Origin: Leifsonia sp. 71-9
Lineage (GTDB): Bacteria > Actinomycetota > Actinomycetes > Actinomycetales > Microbacteriaceae
Assembly (NCBI RefSeq): GCF_001898805.1
Contig: NZ_MKVJ01000014.1
Span: 42,410-106,409, forward strand
Reading direction: 5' to 3'
Length of the DNA stretch: 64,000 bases
A program made the position numbers and the translations under genes. The notes under the pieces were generated by a model, which had not been told where the DNA came from, ran no database searches, and worked only from the letters and a program-made list of their open reading frames with translations. This document shows positions 31,380 through 40,322 of the stretch, one piece after another; the first letter of the stretch is position 1, and each line of letters starts with the position of its first letter.

Positions 31380-32546
31380 TCAGGCCTCCAGCGGAACGCC
31401 CGCCGCATCGATGCCGACCGCGTCGAGCATGGCCGCGAGCACGGCCTCCTCGTCCGGGAGCGGCTCCAGCGGATCCCCGGAGACGAAGATGCGCACCTGC
31501 AGGAGCGCCTGGTGGGCGAGCATGGCGAGCCCGGAGACGACGGTGCCCCCGACCGCGCCCCACGACGCCGCCAGCGGGGTCGGCCACGGCTCGTACGCAA
31601 CGTCGAGCAGCACGGCCCGCCGGCGGGTGGAGTCGGTGTAGAGGACCTCGGGACGCGTGCCGCCCGGGAGGGTGCTGATGACGAGTTGCGGGACGTCGAG
31701 CGAGCGGTCCGCCTGGGCGAGCGAGCGCAGCCGCACCATCAGGCCGAGCTCGTGGGCCAGCGGCTCGAGCCAGACGCTGCGCGTGAGGTCGCGGACGTGC
31801 ACGTCCACGCGCTCGGCCCCGAGTTCCGCGGCCGCGACGAGAGCGGACGCCGCGGTCGCGCCGCCACCCAGGATGTGGACGTAGTGGGCGGAGGTCACTC
31901 CGGCGCCGGCGAGGGCACGGACGATGCCCGACACGTCGGTGTTGAAGCCGCGCACGGACTCCCCGTCGAAGAGCACGGTGTTGGCGGCGCCGGTCTGCTC
32001 CGCCACCCGGTCGATCTCGGTGAGCAGCGGGACGACCGCCTTCTTGAGCGGCATCGTCAGGGACAGCCCGCGCCACTCCTCCCCCAGACCGTCGACGAAC
32101 TCGGCCAGGGCGTCCTCGGTCACCTCGACGGGCTCGTAGGACCAGTCCAGGCCCAGCACGCCGTACGCGGCCGCGTGCAGCGCCGGGGACTTCGAGTGCG
32201 CGATCGGCGAGCCCAGCACGGCCAGGGAGAGGCGGGCCGGTCGTGCGGCCTTCTTCGCCTCGGCCTTCGCGGGTACCGCCTTCTTCACCGGAGCCGACTC
32301 GAGCTCCGGTGCGGGTTCGACGTCCTCGGACTCCGCAGCCTCCGGCTCGTCGTCCTCCGGTTCCTCGCGCTCGGCCGCTTCCTCGGCCTCGGCGACGGCG
32401 GCCTCCTCGGCCTCCGCCTCGCGTTCGGCCTCGACCAGGGCGGCGATCGAGGCCTCCGCACCGGCCTCCGAGACGCCGTCCTCGAGCGACGCGCCGCCCT
32501 CGGGCTCCTCGTCGTTCGTGCGCGGGGTCTGCGGGGTGTCACTCAT
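31380..32546 (-). CDS. aroE: Shikimate dehydrogenase with acidic N-terminal extension
   Basis: AroE reduces 3-dehydroshikimate to shikimate with NADPH. The catalytic domain begins near residue 106 and keeps SPIAHSKSP (113-121), SLTMPLK with the catalytic lysine (K168), GAANT (N189), FNTD (D204) and a glycine-rich nucleotide loop GGGATAAS. Before it come about 105 extra residues rich in Glu and Ala ([20 protein letters not shown]), then a Lys/Ala stretch. The family is normally about 270 residues; this is 388. ATG 32546 overlaps the mltG stop as ATGAGTGA, which supports the long form; a GTG at 32288 is possible but lacks a spaced ribosome binding site. Confidence 0.92.
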   Translation of the reverse strand: MSDTPQTPRTNDEEPEGGASLEDGVSEAGAEASIAALVEAEREAEAEEAAVAEAEEAAEREEPEDDEPEAAESEDVEPAPELESAPVKKAVPAKAEAKKAARPARLSLAVLGSPIAHSKSPALHAAAYGVLGLDWSYEPVEVTEDALAEFVDGLGEEWRGLSLTMPLKKAVVPLLTEIDRVAEQTGAANTVLFDGESVRGFNTDVSGIVRALAGAGVTSAHYVHILGGGATAASALVAAAELGAERVDVHVRDLTRSVWLEPLAHELGLMVRLRSLAQADRSLDVPQLVISTLPGGTRPEVLYTDSTRRRAVLLDVAYEPWPTPLAASWGAVGGTVVSGLAMLAHQALLQVRIFVSGDPLEPLPDEEAVLAAMLDAVGIDAAGVPLEA

Positions 32547-34038
32547 AACCGGGGTTGTCCTTCATCCATTGCTGCCATTTGGCCACGGCGGCCTCGTGCT
32601 CGGCCTCGGTCGTCGAGAAGATCGTCTCGCCGGTCTGGAGGTTCCACGTCACGAAGAACATCCACGGGCCGTCCGCCGGGTGGACGACCGCGTTGATCGC
32701 GAGGTCTCCCGGGTTCGAGATCGGGCCGACCGGCAGGCCGGGGTGCACGTAGGTGTTGTAGGGGTTGCTCGCGTCCGCGCGCTCGGCGTCGGTCGTCTCG
32801 ACCCGATGGGTGTTTCCGGTGCCGTACGCCACCGTCGCGTCCGACTGCAGGTCCCAGCCCTGGTCGAGCCGGTTCAGGAAGACGCGCGCCACCTTGGGAT
32901 AGTCGTCCTTCAGGCCCGCCTCGCGCTGCACGATCGAGGCCAGGACGATGGTGTTCCAGCGGTTCGCCGGTGCGACGCCCGCGGCATCCAGCGACTGGAA
33001 CATCCGGTCGACCATGGTCTTGATGGCGTCGTGGGCCGTGATGCCGGGAGGGAACGTGTACGTCGCGGGGAACAGGAAGCCCTCGAGGGTCTTCGCCTCC
33101 GCCGGCACTCCGTAGTCGGCGGGGGTCGCCGCGGCCGCCTGGAGGTCCGCCAGCGGGATCTTCGTCGCATCGGCCACGGTCTGCAGCACGTCGGCCTCGG
33201 CGGTGCCCTCGGGGATGACCGCGGTGTTCTCGACGCGGTTCGCCGTGTCCTGCAGGGCGACGAGCGCCGCGTTCGCGCTCATCTGCTTCTTCAGCTTGAA
33301 GACGCCCGGCTGGAACTCCGGCTCCGGCTTCTGCCGCAGCAGCAGCGTGTAGAACGCGTCGTACGACTTCGTGACACCCGCCTTGTGGAGGTTGGTCGCG
33401 ATGTCCGAACCCGTGTCACCGGACACGATGCTGAACATGACCTCGCCGGTGCCGTCACCCGGGTAGTCGTCGTCCTTCGGCGTCAGCGCGTTCACCAGCT
33501 GCGCCACCTGGGGCTGGAAGATCGAGTACGCGGCGCCCACCATCCCGCCGAGCACGGCCAGGATGACGACGACCACCACGAGCGGCTTGATCCAGCGTCG
33601 CTTGCGCTTCGGCTCCTCGTGCGAGAGGTAGTTCTGCTGCCGCCAGGCGAGCGGGGACTCCCCGGTCGGCGGCGCGGGATCGTCCCCGGCCGGCTCGCTG
33701 TCGAGCGCGCCGAAGAGGGCCCGCGCAGGATGGTCGGCCTCGAAGTCGTCCGCACCGTGACGGACCGCGGCGCCCACGGTCTCCCGCTCCGGCTCCGGCT
33801 GCTCGACCCGGGCGATCGGGCCGGTGATCACCGCATCGAAGTCGAGGCGATCCAGCGCGTCGCGCTGCTCAGCCTCGGGAGCGCGCACGTCCTCGTGCGG
33901 CACCGCCTGCTGCGCATCGCCGTTCTCGCCGGCGCCGTTCGCCTCCCGGGCCGCCCGCGCTTCGCGACGGGTCATCGGCTGCCGGTTGACGGCCGGGAAG
34001 ACGGGGGGCTCCGGCCGGTCCTCGGGGTTCTTCGACAA
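32539..34038 (-). CDS. mltG: Endolytic murein transglycosylase
   Basis: MltG cuts nascent glycan strands and sets strand length. The 499-residue protein has a disordered acidic cytoplasmic region (1-145), basic KRKRR, one transmembrane helix (150-172), a LysM-like part, and the YceG catalytic domain with E373 in TIVLASIVQREAG, the counterpart of the catalytic glutamate of the E. coli enzyme. The C-terminal NPYNTYVHPGLPVGPISNPG block is diagnostic. The extracellular domain faces the wall. It is coupled to aroE by overlap and follows ruvX closely. Confidence 0.96.
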   Translation of the reverse strand: MSKNPEDRPEPPVFPAVNRQPMTRREARAAREANGAGENGDAQQAVPHEDVRAPEAEQRDALDRLDFDAVITGPIARVEQPEPERETVGAAVRHGADDFEADHPARALFGALDSEPAGDDPAPPTGESPLAWRQQNYLSHEEPKRKRRWIKPLVVVVVILAVLGGMVGAAYSIFQPQVAQLVNALTPKDDDYPGDGTGEVMFSIVSGDTGSDIATNLHKAGVTKSYDAFYTLLLRQKPEPEFQPGVFKLKKQMSANAALVALQDTANRVENTAVIPEGTAEADVLQTVADATKIPLADLQAAAATPADYGVPAEAKTLEGFLFPATYTFPPGITAHDAIKTMVDRMFQSLDAAGVAPANRWNTIVLASIVQREAGLKDDYPKVARVFLNRLDQGWDLQSDATVAYGTGNTHRVETTDAERADASNPYNTYVHPGLPVGPISNPGDLAINAVVHPADGPWMFFVTWNLQTGETIFSTTEAEHEAAVAKWQQWMKDNPGYE

Positions 34039-34040
34039 AC

Positions 34041-34508
34041 TCAGGGTCCAATGCTCGATTCGACGGGTTGGCCCGGCGGACGGCCGGAGGCGCGCTCCGC
34101 GTCGAGGGCATGCTGCAAAATTATCGTGGCGGCCACCTGATCCACCACCGGACGCGCGCTTTTCGAATTCTTGCCGGACGCGCGGAGGGCCGAATGGGCC
34201 GACACGGTCGACAGCCGTTCGTCGACGAGGCGCACCGGGACGTCGATCTCGGCGTCCAGTGCCTCGGCGAACGCGACCGCGTCCTGGGTGGATGCGGTGT
34301 GAGCGCCCGAGAGCGCCAACGGCAGTCCGACGATAATCTCGAAAACTCCGAGTTCAGTCACAATGTCGGCGATCCTCCGCCGATCCGCAGCATCCTCGGA
34401 GCGGGCGACGGTCTCCACCGGCGTCGCGATCATGCCGTGCGGGTCGGACCGGCTGACGCCGATCCGCACCTTGCCGACGTCGATGCCGAGCCGGACACCG
34501 GTGCGCAT
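34041..34508 (-). CDS. ruvX: RuvX/YqgF RNase H-fold nuclease
   Basis: This 155-residue protein belongs to the family described as a putative Holliday junction resolvase and, in E. coli, as a pre-16S rRNA nuclease. The RNase H-like acidic residues are visible in LGIDVGKVRIGVS (D10), VDERLSTVSA and VVDQVAATIILQHAL. IIVGLPLALSG is the conserved central strand. It sits between alaS and mltG, the classic alaS-ruvX-mltG-aroE order. RuvC is separately encoded here, which favours the rRNA role. Confidence 0.95.
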   Translation of the reverse strand: MRTGVRLGIDVGKVRIGVSRSDPHGMIATPVETVARSEDAADRRRIADIVTELGVFEIIVGLPLALSGAHTASTQDAVAFAEALDAEIDVPVRLVDERLSTVSAHSALRASGKNSKSARPVVDQVAATIILQHALDAERASGRPPGQPVESSIGP

Positions 34509-34512
34509 CCGG

Positions 34513-37170
34513 CTATCCGATCGCCGAGACGACCGCGCTCAGCGCCGCCGGGATGGCCGCCGCGTCCGTGCCGCCGCCCTGCGCCAGGTCGGCCTTGCCG
34601 CCGCCGCCGCCGCCCAGCACGCCCGCGGCCGACTTCGCCAGCGCACCGGCGTTCGCACCGGCGTCGCGAGCGGCCTGGTTGGTCGCCACGATCACGACCG
34701 GCTTGCCGCCGGCCTGCGCGGCCAGCGCCACGACGGCCGGGTCGGAACCCAGACGCTCGCGGACGGTCGTGACCAGCAGGCGGAGGTCGTCGGCCGAGCC
34801 CAGCGTGCCGGCGTCCTCGGCCACCACGGTGAAGGACCCGCGACGCGACGACGACTCGATGAGCGCCGGCACCTTGTCGAGCACCGCACGGGCCTCGAAG
34901 GCCTGGATCCGCTTCTCGGCGGCCTTCAGGTTCGCCAGCAGGTCGGCGATCTTCTCGGGGAGCTGCTCGCGCGGGGTCTTGAGAGCGCCCGACAGCTGCG
35001 ACACGATCGTGCGCTCGACCGCCAGGTCGCGGAACGCCTCGAGGCCGACGAGGGACTCGACGCGACGGTTCGTGGAGCCGACGGACGACTCGCTGACCAG
35101 GTTGATCATCCCGATCTCGGCGCTGGCCGCGACGTGCGTGCCCGCGCAGAGCTCGCGCGACCAGGGTCCGCCGATGTCGACCACGCGGACGACGTCGCCG
35201 TACTTCTCTCCGAAGAGGGCCATCGCGCCCAGCGACTTCGCCTCGTCGAGCGGCAGCTCGCGCGTCGTCACCTCGAGGTTCTGCCGGATGGCGTTGTTCG
35301 AGATCTCCTCGATCTCGCTGCGCGTCTCGGGCGAGAGCGCCTGGTTCCAGGAGAAGTCGAGGCGCAGGTAGCCGGCCTTGTTGTAGGAGCCGGACTGGTG
35401 CGCGTTGGAGCCGAGCACCTGGCGCAGCGCCGCGTGGATGATGTGGGTGCCCGAGTGCGCCTGGCGCGCGCCACGGCGGTACTCGTGGTCGACGAGGCTC
35501 GTCGCCGGCGCGCCGACCCCGACCTCGCCGCTGCGGACGAGCACCTTGTGGCTGATCAGGCCCTTGACCGGCTTCTGCACGTCGAGGACCTCGAGCTCGT
35601 AGCCCGGCCCCACGATCGTGCCCGCGTCGGCGTCCTGACCACCGGACTCGGCATAGAGCGCGGTCGCCCCGAGGATGATCTCGGCCACCTGGCCCTCGAC
35701 GGCCTTGTTCACCGAGTTGCCGTCGACGATGAGGCCGAGCACGCTCGACTCCGTCTCGAGCTCGGTGTAGCCGGTGAAGACCGTCTCGCCCTGAGCGCGG
35801 AAGGCGCTGTAGACGGAGAGGTCGGCCAGCGCCGTCTTCTTCGCCTTGGCGTCCGCCTTGGCACGCGAGCGCTGATCGGCCATCAGCGTGTCGAAGGCGG
35901 CGCGGTCCACGCTCAGACCGGCCTCCTCCGCCATCTCGAGCGTGAGGTCGATCGGGAAGCCGTAGGTGTCGTGCAGGAGGAACGCCGTGTCGCCCGCGAG
36001 CTGCTTCTTGCCCGCGTTGCGGGTGTTCGAGACCGCGGTGTCGAGGATGCTCGTGCCGGAGGCCAGGGTGCGGAGGAAGGTTTCCTCCTCCGCGTAGGCC
36101 AGCTGCGAGACGCGGTCGAACTCGATCGCGACCTCCGGGTACGCCGCCTTCATGGCGTCGCGCGAGGCCGGGAACAGCTCGGGGAAGGTCGCGCTCTCGA
36201 CGCCGAGCAGGCGCATCGCCCGCACGGTGCGGCGCAGGAGGCGGCGGAGGACGTAGCCGCGGCCCTCGTTCGACGGGGTCACCCCGTCGACCATGAGCAT
36301 CAGCGCGCTGCGGACGTGATCGGCCACGACGCGAAGGCGCACGTCGTCCTCGTGGGACTCGTTGCCGTACGGCTTCTCGGCCAGCTGCGCGGCGCGGTCG
36401 AGCACCGGGCGCACCTGGTCGATCTCGTACATGTTGTCGACGCCCTGCTTGATGAACGCGACGCGCTCCAGGCCCATGCCGGTGTCGATGTTCTTCTTCG
36501 GCAGGTCGCCGAGGATCTCGAAGTCCTTCTTGCCGTCGCCCTCGCCGCGGAGGTACTGCATGAAGACGAGGTTCCAGATCTCGACATAGCGGTCGTCGTC
36601 CGTCGCCGGGCCGCCGTCGATGCCGTAGGCCGGGCCGCGGTCGAAGAAGATCTCGGAGCAGGGGCCGGCGGGGCCGGGCTGGCCGGTGGACCAGTAGTTG
36701 GTGTCCTTGCCGAGACCCTGGATGCGCTCGGGCGGCAGCGTGGAGACGCGGCCCCAGATCTCGCGGGCCTCGTCGTCGTCCTCGTAGACGGTCACCCAGA
36801 GGTCCTTCGGGTCGAAGCCGAGGCCGCCCTCGTCCTCCGACGTCGTCAGCAGGTCCCAGGCGAACGTGATCGCCTGCTCCTTGAAGTAGTCGCCGAACGA
36901 GAAGTTGCCGCACATCTGGAAGAACGTGCCGTGGCGCGGCGTCTTGCCGACCTCGTCGATGTCGAGGGTGCGGATGCACTTCTGAACGCTGGTCGCCCGC
37001 GGGAACGGCGCCGGCACCACACCGGTCAGGTACGGCACGAACGGCACCATCCCGGCCACTGTGAAGAGCAGCGACGGGTCGTCGCTGACGAGAGAGGCGG
37101 ACGGGACGACGGTGTGGCCGCGCTGCGCGAAGAAGTCGAGCCAGCGGCGGTGGATTTCAGCGGTCTGCAT
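34513..37170 (-). CDS. alaS: Alanyl-tRNA synthetase
   Basis: AlaS charges tRNA-Ala. The 885-residue protein has the class II catalytic core from the start (RRWLDFFAQRGHTVVPSASL), the editing domain with zinc-site motifs HSGTHIIHAAL and CAGTHVAAS, and the C-Ala domain with the glycine-rich GVLGGGGGGKADLAQGGG. Full length. It lies four bases upstream of ruvX. I checked the 45-base gap upstream for a T-box and saw none. Confidence 0.98.
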   Translation of the reverse strand: MQTAEIHRRWLDFFAQRGHTVVPSASLVSDDPSLLFTVAGMVPFVPYLTGVVPAPFPRATSVQKCIRTLDIDEVGKTPRHGTFFQMCGNFSFGDYFKEQAITFAWDLLTTSEDEGGLGFDPKDLWVTVYEDDDEAREIWGRVSTLPPERIQGLGKDTNYWSTGQPGPAGPCSEIFFDRGPAYGIDGGPATDDDRYVEIWNLVFMQYLRGEGDGKKDFEILGDLPKKNIDTGMGLERVAFIKQGVDNMYEIDQVRPVLDRAAQLAEKPYGNESHEDDVRLRVVADHVRSALMLMVDGVTPSNEGRGYVLRRLLRRTVRAMRLLGVESATFPELFPASRDAMKAAYPEVAIEFDRVSQLAYAEEETFLRTLASGTSILDTAVSNTRNAGKKQLAGDTAFLLHDTYGFPIDLTLEMAEEAGLSVDRAAFDTLMADQRSRAKADAKAKKTALADLSVYSAFRAQGETVFTGYTELETESSVLGLIVDGNSVNKAVEGQVAEIILGATALYAESGGQDADAGTIVGPGYELEVLDVQKPVKGLISHKVLVRSGEVGVGAPATSLVDHEYRRGARQAHSGTHIIHAALRQVLGSNAHQSGSYNKAGYLRLDFSWNQALSPETRSEIEEISNNAIRQNLEVTTRELPLDEAKSLGAMALFGEKYGDVVRVVDIGGPWSRELCAGTHVAASAEIGMINLVSESSVGSTNRRVESLVGLEAFRDLAVERTIVSQLSGALKTPREQLPEKIADLLANLKAAEKRIQAFEARAVLDKVPALIESSSRRGSFTVVAEDAGTLGSADDLRLLVTTVRERLGSDPAVVALAAQAGGKPVVIVATNQAARDAGANAGALAKSAAGVLGGGGGGKADLAQGGGTDAAAIPAALSAVVSAIG

Positions 37171-37215
37171 GGGTTCCGGTCGGTCGAAGCTGCGGGGGTG
37201 GGTGTTGGGCGCTGG

Positions 37216-37407
37216 TCAGTCGCCGTCGATCGCGGAGCGGATCTCCGCCTCGCGCTGACGGTAGCCGTCCGAGACGGCCTCGCCGAAGTCGCGCGCCTTG
37301 CGGTCGAGCGAGCTGAAGAACTCCCGACCCTTCGCAGTCTCGTTGACCTGGTGGGCGACGGCGAAGCCGATTCCCACGCCGACGAGGAGCCACAGGAAAC
37401 TCTTCAT
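37216..37407 (-). CDS. Small single-helix membrane protein
   Basis: A 63-residue protein: one N-terminal membrane helix (about 3-19, SFLWLLVGVGIGFAVAH) followed by a charged helix (AKGREFFSSLDRKARDFGEAVSDGYRQREAEIR). Small proteins of this design are common between the DUF948 gene and alaS in actinobacteria. No function is known. It looks like a membrane-tethered amphipathic helix. Confidence 0.75.
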   Translation of the reverse strand: MKSFLWLLVGVGIGFAVAHQVNETAKGREFFSSLDRKARDFGEAVSDGYRQREAEIRSAIDGD

Positions 37408-37484
37408 TGCTGTTCTTCCCTCCGTGTCCGGTGCGCGAGCACACCTGAACGAGTCTAATGGCAGCGGGCGGAGACGGGGCGGCT

Positions 37485-37865
37485 CTACTTCGAGCGCGCG
37501 CGCCTGCTCCCCCGCGCGCCGCCGACGGCCCCGAAGGCCGCCTTCACAGCGGCGCTGAAGCCGGCGAGTTTGATGAGAGGACCGCCGACGGTCGCGGCGA
37601 ACAGCGACACCAGCGCCGACACGTTGCCGGTCACGTCGGCGACGTTCCTGGTGATGACGTCGACGCGGGCGAGCTGCTTGTTGGTCTCGCGGATCGTGGT
37701 GGCCGTCTCGTCCAGGATCGGGGTGATCCCGTCGCTGGCGTCCTTGATCGAGTCCCTGGTCTGGTCGAGCACCCGGCCGAATTTGAGGAGAGGCACGGCG
37801 ATGAAGCCGACCAGGACGGCGAACACGCCCGCCGCGATGAGTCCTGCGATGTCGCCACCAGACAC
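37485..37865 (-). CDS. DUF948 membrane protein
   Basis: A 126-residue DUF948-type protein: one N-terminal membrane helix (about 6-28, GLIAAGVFAVLVGFIAVPLLKFG), then a coiled region with DETATTIRETNKQL and repeated polar/hydrophobic spacing, and a basic tail RGSRRARSK. I favour GTG at 37865 because AAGGA lies seven bases upstream; an ATG 15 bases further up has a poorer site. The function is unknown. It sits between rpsD and alaS, as in many actinobacteria. Confidence 0.82.
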   Translation of the reverse strand: MSGGDIAGLIAAGVFAVLVGFIAVPLLKFGRVLDQTRDSIKDASDGITPILDETATTIRETNKQLARVDVITRNVADVTGNVSALVSLFAATVGGPLIKLAGFSAAVKAAFGAVGGARGSRRARSK

Positions 37866-37943
37866 GAGTCGTCCTTCCATTCCGCCACCGGCATACTCGT
37901 CCAGCGTAGTCCCGACCCGGCCCGCGTACAGTGCCCGGGACGA

Positions 37944-37981
37944 CGGAACGGGGCCGCGGCCGAAGCCACGACCCCGTTCCG
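37944..37981 (-). terminator. Likely rpsD terminator hairpin
   Basis: Arms 37944-37953 and 37972-37981 pair perfectly over 10 bases, and the interior can form a further short GGC/GCC stem. It starts 16 bases after the rpsD stop on the minus strand. There is no long U-tract, as is common in high-GC actinobacteria. Confidence 0.65.
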
Positions 37982-37997
37982 GGAGTCTCGCGGAGCC

Positions 37998-38621
37998 TTA
38001 GCGGGCCGCGTAGTACTCGACGACCAGCTGGACCTCACAGGTCACGGGGACCTCTGCGCGCTTGGGGCGACGCTCGAGGCGGGCCTGGAGCTTGTCGATC
38101 TCGACGTCGAGGTAGGCCGGGACCTTGGGCAGGACGTCGACGTGTCCGCCGGCGGCCGCGACCTGGAAGGGCTCGGTGCCCTCGGAGCGGGCCTTGACGT
38201 GGATGAGCTGACCCGGCTTCACGCGGAAGGAGGGACGGTCCACGATCTTGCCGTCGACGAGGATGTGGCGGTGCACGACGAACTGGCGGGCCTGCGAGAT
38301 CGTGCGGGCGAAGCCGGCACGGAGCACGAGCGCGTCGAGACGCATCTCGAGGATCTCGACCAGGTTCTCACCGGTCAGGCCCTGGGTGCGGCGGGCCTCT
38401 TCGAAGGCGATGCGGAGCTGCTTCTCGCGGATGCCGTACTGGGCGCGCAGACGCTGCTTCTCGCGCAGACGCACGGCATAGTCGGAGTCGGCCTTGCGCT
38501 TGGTGCGGCCGTGCTCACCGGGGGCGTACGGGCGCTTCTCGAGGTAGCGCGCGGCCTTCGGGGTGAGCGCGATGCCGAGGGCACGCGACTCGCGGGTCTT
38601 GCTGCGGGAACGTGAAGACAC
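37998..38621 (-). CDS. rpsD: 30S ribosomal protein S4
   Basis: S4 nucleates assembly of the small ribosomal subunit. The 207-residue protein has the N-terminal RESRALGIALTPKAARYLEKRP and the S4 RNA-binding domain (MRLDALVLRAGFARTISQARQFVVHRHILVDG). The cysteine zinc motif found in some S4 proteins is absent (C-minus form). The start is GTG at 38621 with a strong AAAGGAAA site. It is a single-gene unit outside the alpha operon, with a long leader (38622-38792) and its own terminator. In other bacteria S4 represses its own mRNA, which makes the leader of interest. Confidence 0.98.
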   Translation of the reverse strand: MSSRSRSKTRESRALGIALTPKAARYLEKRPYAPGEHGRTKRKADSDYAVRLREKQRLRAQYGIREKQLRIAFEEARRTQGLTGENLVEILEMRLDALVLRAGFARTISQARQFVVHRHILVDGKIVDRPSFRVKPGQLIHVKARSEGTEPFQVAAAGGHVDVLPKVPAYLDVEIDKLQARLERRPKRAEVPVTCEVQLVVEYYAAR

Positions 38622-38792
38622 GGTTTCCTTTCAATGGTCTCTCTAGTACATGGACTGCGGGACGCGACAGAGGCGCCCGCGCGCACGACGAGTGCGCTGA
38701 GAGAGGGATTATCTGCCAGGGGCGCCCGGCTACAGGACTATCCCCTTCGAGAACGTGGTGGGCGCAGCCGCACGCCGTGCACGCTTCTAGGC
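38622..38792 (-). promoter_or_regulatory. Structured leader of rpsD
   Basis: About 170 untranslated bases precede rpsD. One helix pairs 38736-38744 with 38705-38713 (eight of nine positions); it encloses a second helix (38725-38730 with 38715-38720, six pairs including one G-U in the RNA). A third hairpin pairs 38692-38697 with 38681-38686 around a five-base loop. The folding is by eye. A leader of this length before a lone S4 gene is a good candidate for autoregulation. Confidence 0.5.
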
Positions 38793-38798
38793 CCATCG

Positions 38799-38807
38799 AG
38801 TGTATCA
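38799..38807 (-). promoter_or_regulatory. Extended -10 element for rpsD
   Basis: The minus strand reads TGATACACT, an extended -10 (TGn plus TACACT), just after the rarA stop. It would place the transcript start near 38792. Confidence 0.5.
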
Positions 38808-38815
38808 GAATGCGG

Positions 38816-40156
38816 TCAGCGTCCGCGCACGATGCGGCGCAGCTTCGCCAGGCGCGCGGAGAGGTCGCGCTCGTTGCCGTGGTCGGTCGGCGTGTAGTAC
38901 GTCGTGTCCTTCAGCTCGTCCGGCAGATACTGCTGCTCGAGCACGCCGAGGGCGTCGTCGTGCGGGTACTTGTAGCCCTTGCCGTGGCCGAGTCGTTTCG
39001 CCCCGGGATAGTGCGCGTCGCGCAGGTGCTTCGGCACCCGCCCGATCTTGCCGGCGCGCACGTCCGCGATGGCCGCGTCGAGCGCCATGTAGGCGGCGTT
39101 CGACTTCGGGGCCGTGGCCAGGTGCACGACGGCCTGCGCGAGCGGGATGCGTCCCTCCGGCATCCCCACGAACTGCACCGCGTCGGCGGCGGCGATCGCG
39201 ACGACCAGCGCCTGCGGGTCCGCCATCCCGATGTCCTCGGAGGCGGAGATGATGATGCGCCGGGCGATGAACCGCGGGTCCTCCCCCGCCTCGATCATCC
39301 GGGCGAGGTAGTGGAGCGCCGCGTCGACGTCCGAGCCGCGCACGGACTTGATGAAGGCGCTGATGACGTCGTAGTGCTCGTCGCCGTTGCGGTCGTAGCG
39401 CAGGAGGGCGCGGTCGACCGCCTGCGCGACGATCTCCGCCGTGATGACCGGCTTCTTCTTCGACGTCGCGGGGGTGGCGGAGGCCGCCGAGACCGAGGCG
39501 GCCTCGAGCGCCGTCAGGGCGCGTCGCGCGTCACCGGAGGCGAGCCGGATGATCGCCGCCCGCGCCTCGTCGGCGAGCGTGTAATGGCCGCCCAGCCCGC
39601 GGTCGTCGGCCACGGCGCGGTCGACCACCACGCCCAGGTCGTCGTCGCTCAGCGTCTCGAGCGTCAGCAGCAGGGAGCGCGAGAGGAGGGGCGAGATCAC
39701 CGAGAACGACGGGTTCTCGGTGGTCGCCGCCACGAGGATCACCCACCCGTTCTCCACGCCGGGGAGCAGGGCGTCCTGCTGGGCCTTGGTGAACCGGTGG
39801 ATCTCGTCGAGGAACAGCACGGTCGAGACGCCGTAGAGGTCGCGGGTCGAGAGCGCCTCGTCCATGACCAGGCGGACGTCCTTCACCCCGGCGGTCACGG
39901 CGGAGAGCTCCACGAACTTGCGGCCGGACGAGTGCGCGATCGCCTGCGCGAGCGTCGTCTTGCCGGTGCCGGGAGGCCCCCAGAGGATGACGGAGACGGA
40001 GCCGGTCTGCCCGGACTGGTCGGACGCGAGCGCCACCAGCGGGGAGCCGGGACGCAGCAGATGCCGCTGACCCGCCACCTCGTCGAGCGAGGTCGGCCGC
40101 ATGCGCACAGCGAGCGGCGTCGCTCCCGTACGGAGCCCGGGTTGCACATCGACCAT
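38816..40156 (-). CDS. rarA: Replication-associated recombination protein A
   Basis: RarA (MgsA) is an AAA+ ATPase related to clamp loaders that acts at stalled replication forks. The 446-residue protein has Walker A GPPGTGKT at 60-67, Walker [11 protein letters not shown] near 117, a sensor block AATTENPSF, and the C-terminal tetramerisation region ending in [12 protein letters not shown]. The position beside alaS and rpsD is typical. A -10-like TAGCCT ends six bases before ATG 40156, so the transcript may be leaderless. Confidence 0.96.
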   Translation of the reverse strand: MVDVQPGLRTGATPLAVRMRPTSLDEVAGQRHLLRPGSPLVALASDQSGQTGSVSVILWGPPGTGKTTLAQAIAHSSGRKFVELSAVTAGVKDVRLVMDEALSTRDLYGVSTVLFLDEIHRFTKAQQDALLPGVENGWVILVAATTENPSFSVISPLLSRSLLLTLETLSDDDLGVVVDRAVADDRGLGGHYTLADEARAAIIRLASGDARRALTALEAASVSAASATPATSKKKPVITAEIVAQAVDRALLRYDRNGDEHYDVISAFIKSVRGSDVDAALHYLARMIEAGEDPRFIARRIIISASEDIGMADPQALVVAIAAADAVQFVGMPEGRIPLAQAVVHLATAPKSNAAYMALDAAIADVRAGKIGRVPKHLRDAHYPGAKRLGHGKGYKYPHDDALGVLEQQYLPDELKDTTYYTPTDHGNERDLSARLAKLRRIVRGR

Positions 40157-40221
40157 CCTACCAGGCTACCGGCCGCCACTGACACCGCCCTCCGCCCGTC
40201 CAGGACCCGCCGCGCGCTGGT

Positions 40222-40250
40222 TTGGCGTCCATAGGCGTGCCGGATAGGGT
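40222..40250 (+). promoter_or_regulatory. Promoter of the cyclophilin gene
   Basis: A -35 TTGGCG (40222-40227), a 17-base spacer and a -10 TAGGGT (40245-40250) form a good housekeeping-type promoter in the divergent gap between rarA and the cyclophilin gene. It gives a leader of about 65 bases. Confidence 0.6.
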
Positions 40251-40322
40251 TCTCCTGACCCGCGGACCGGTCTTCCTCGGGACACCGACTCCCCGCTCGA
40301 CGGCGCCCCTCGGAGGACACAC

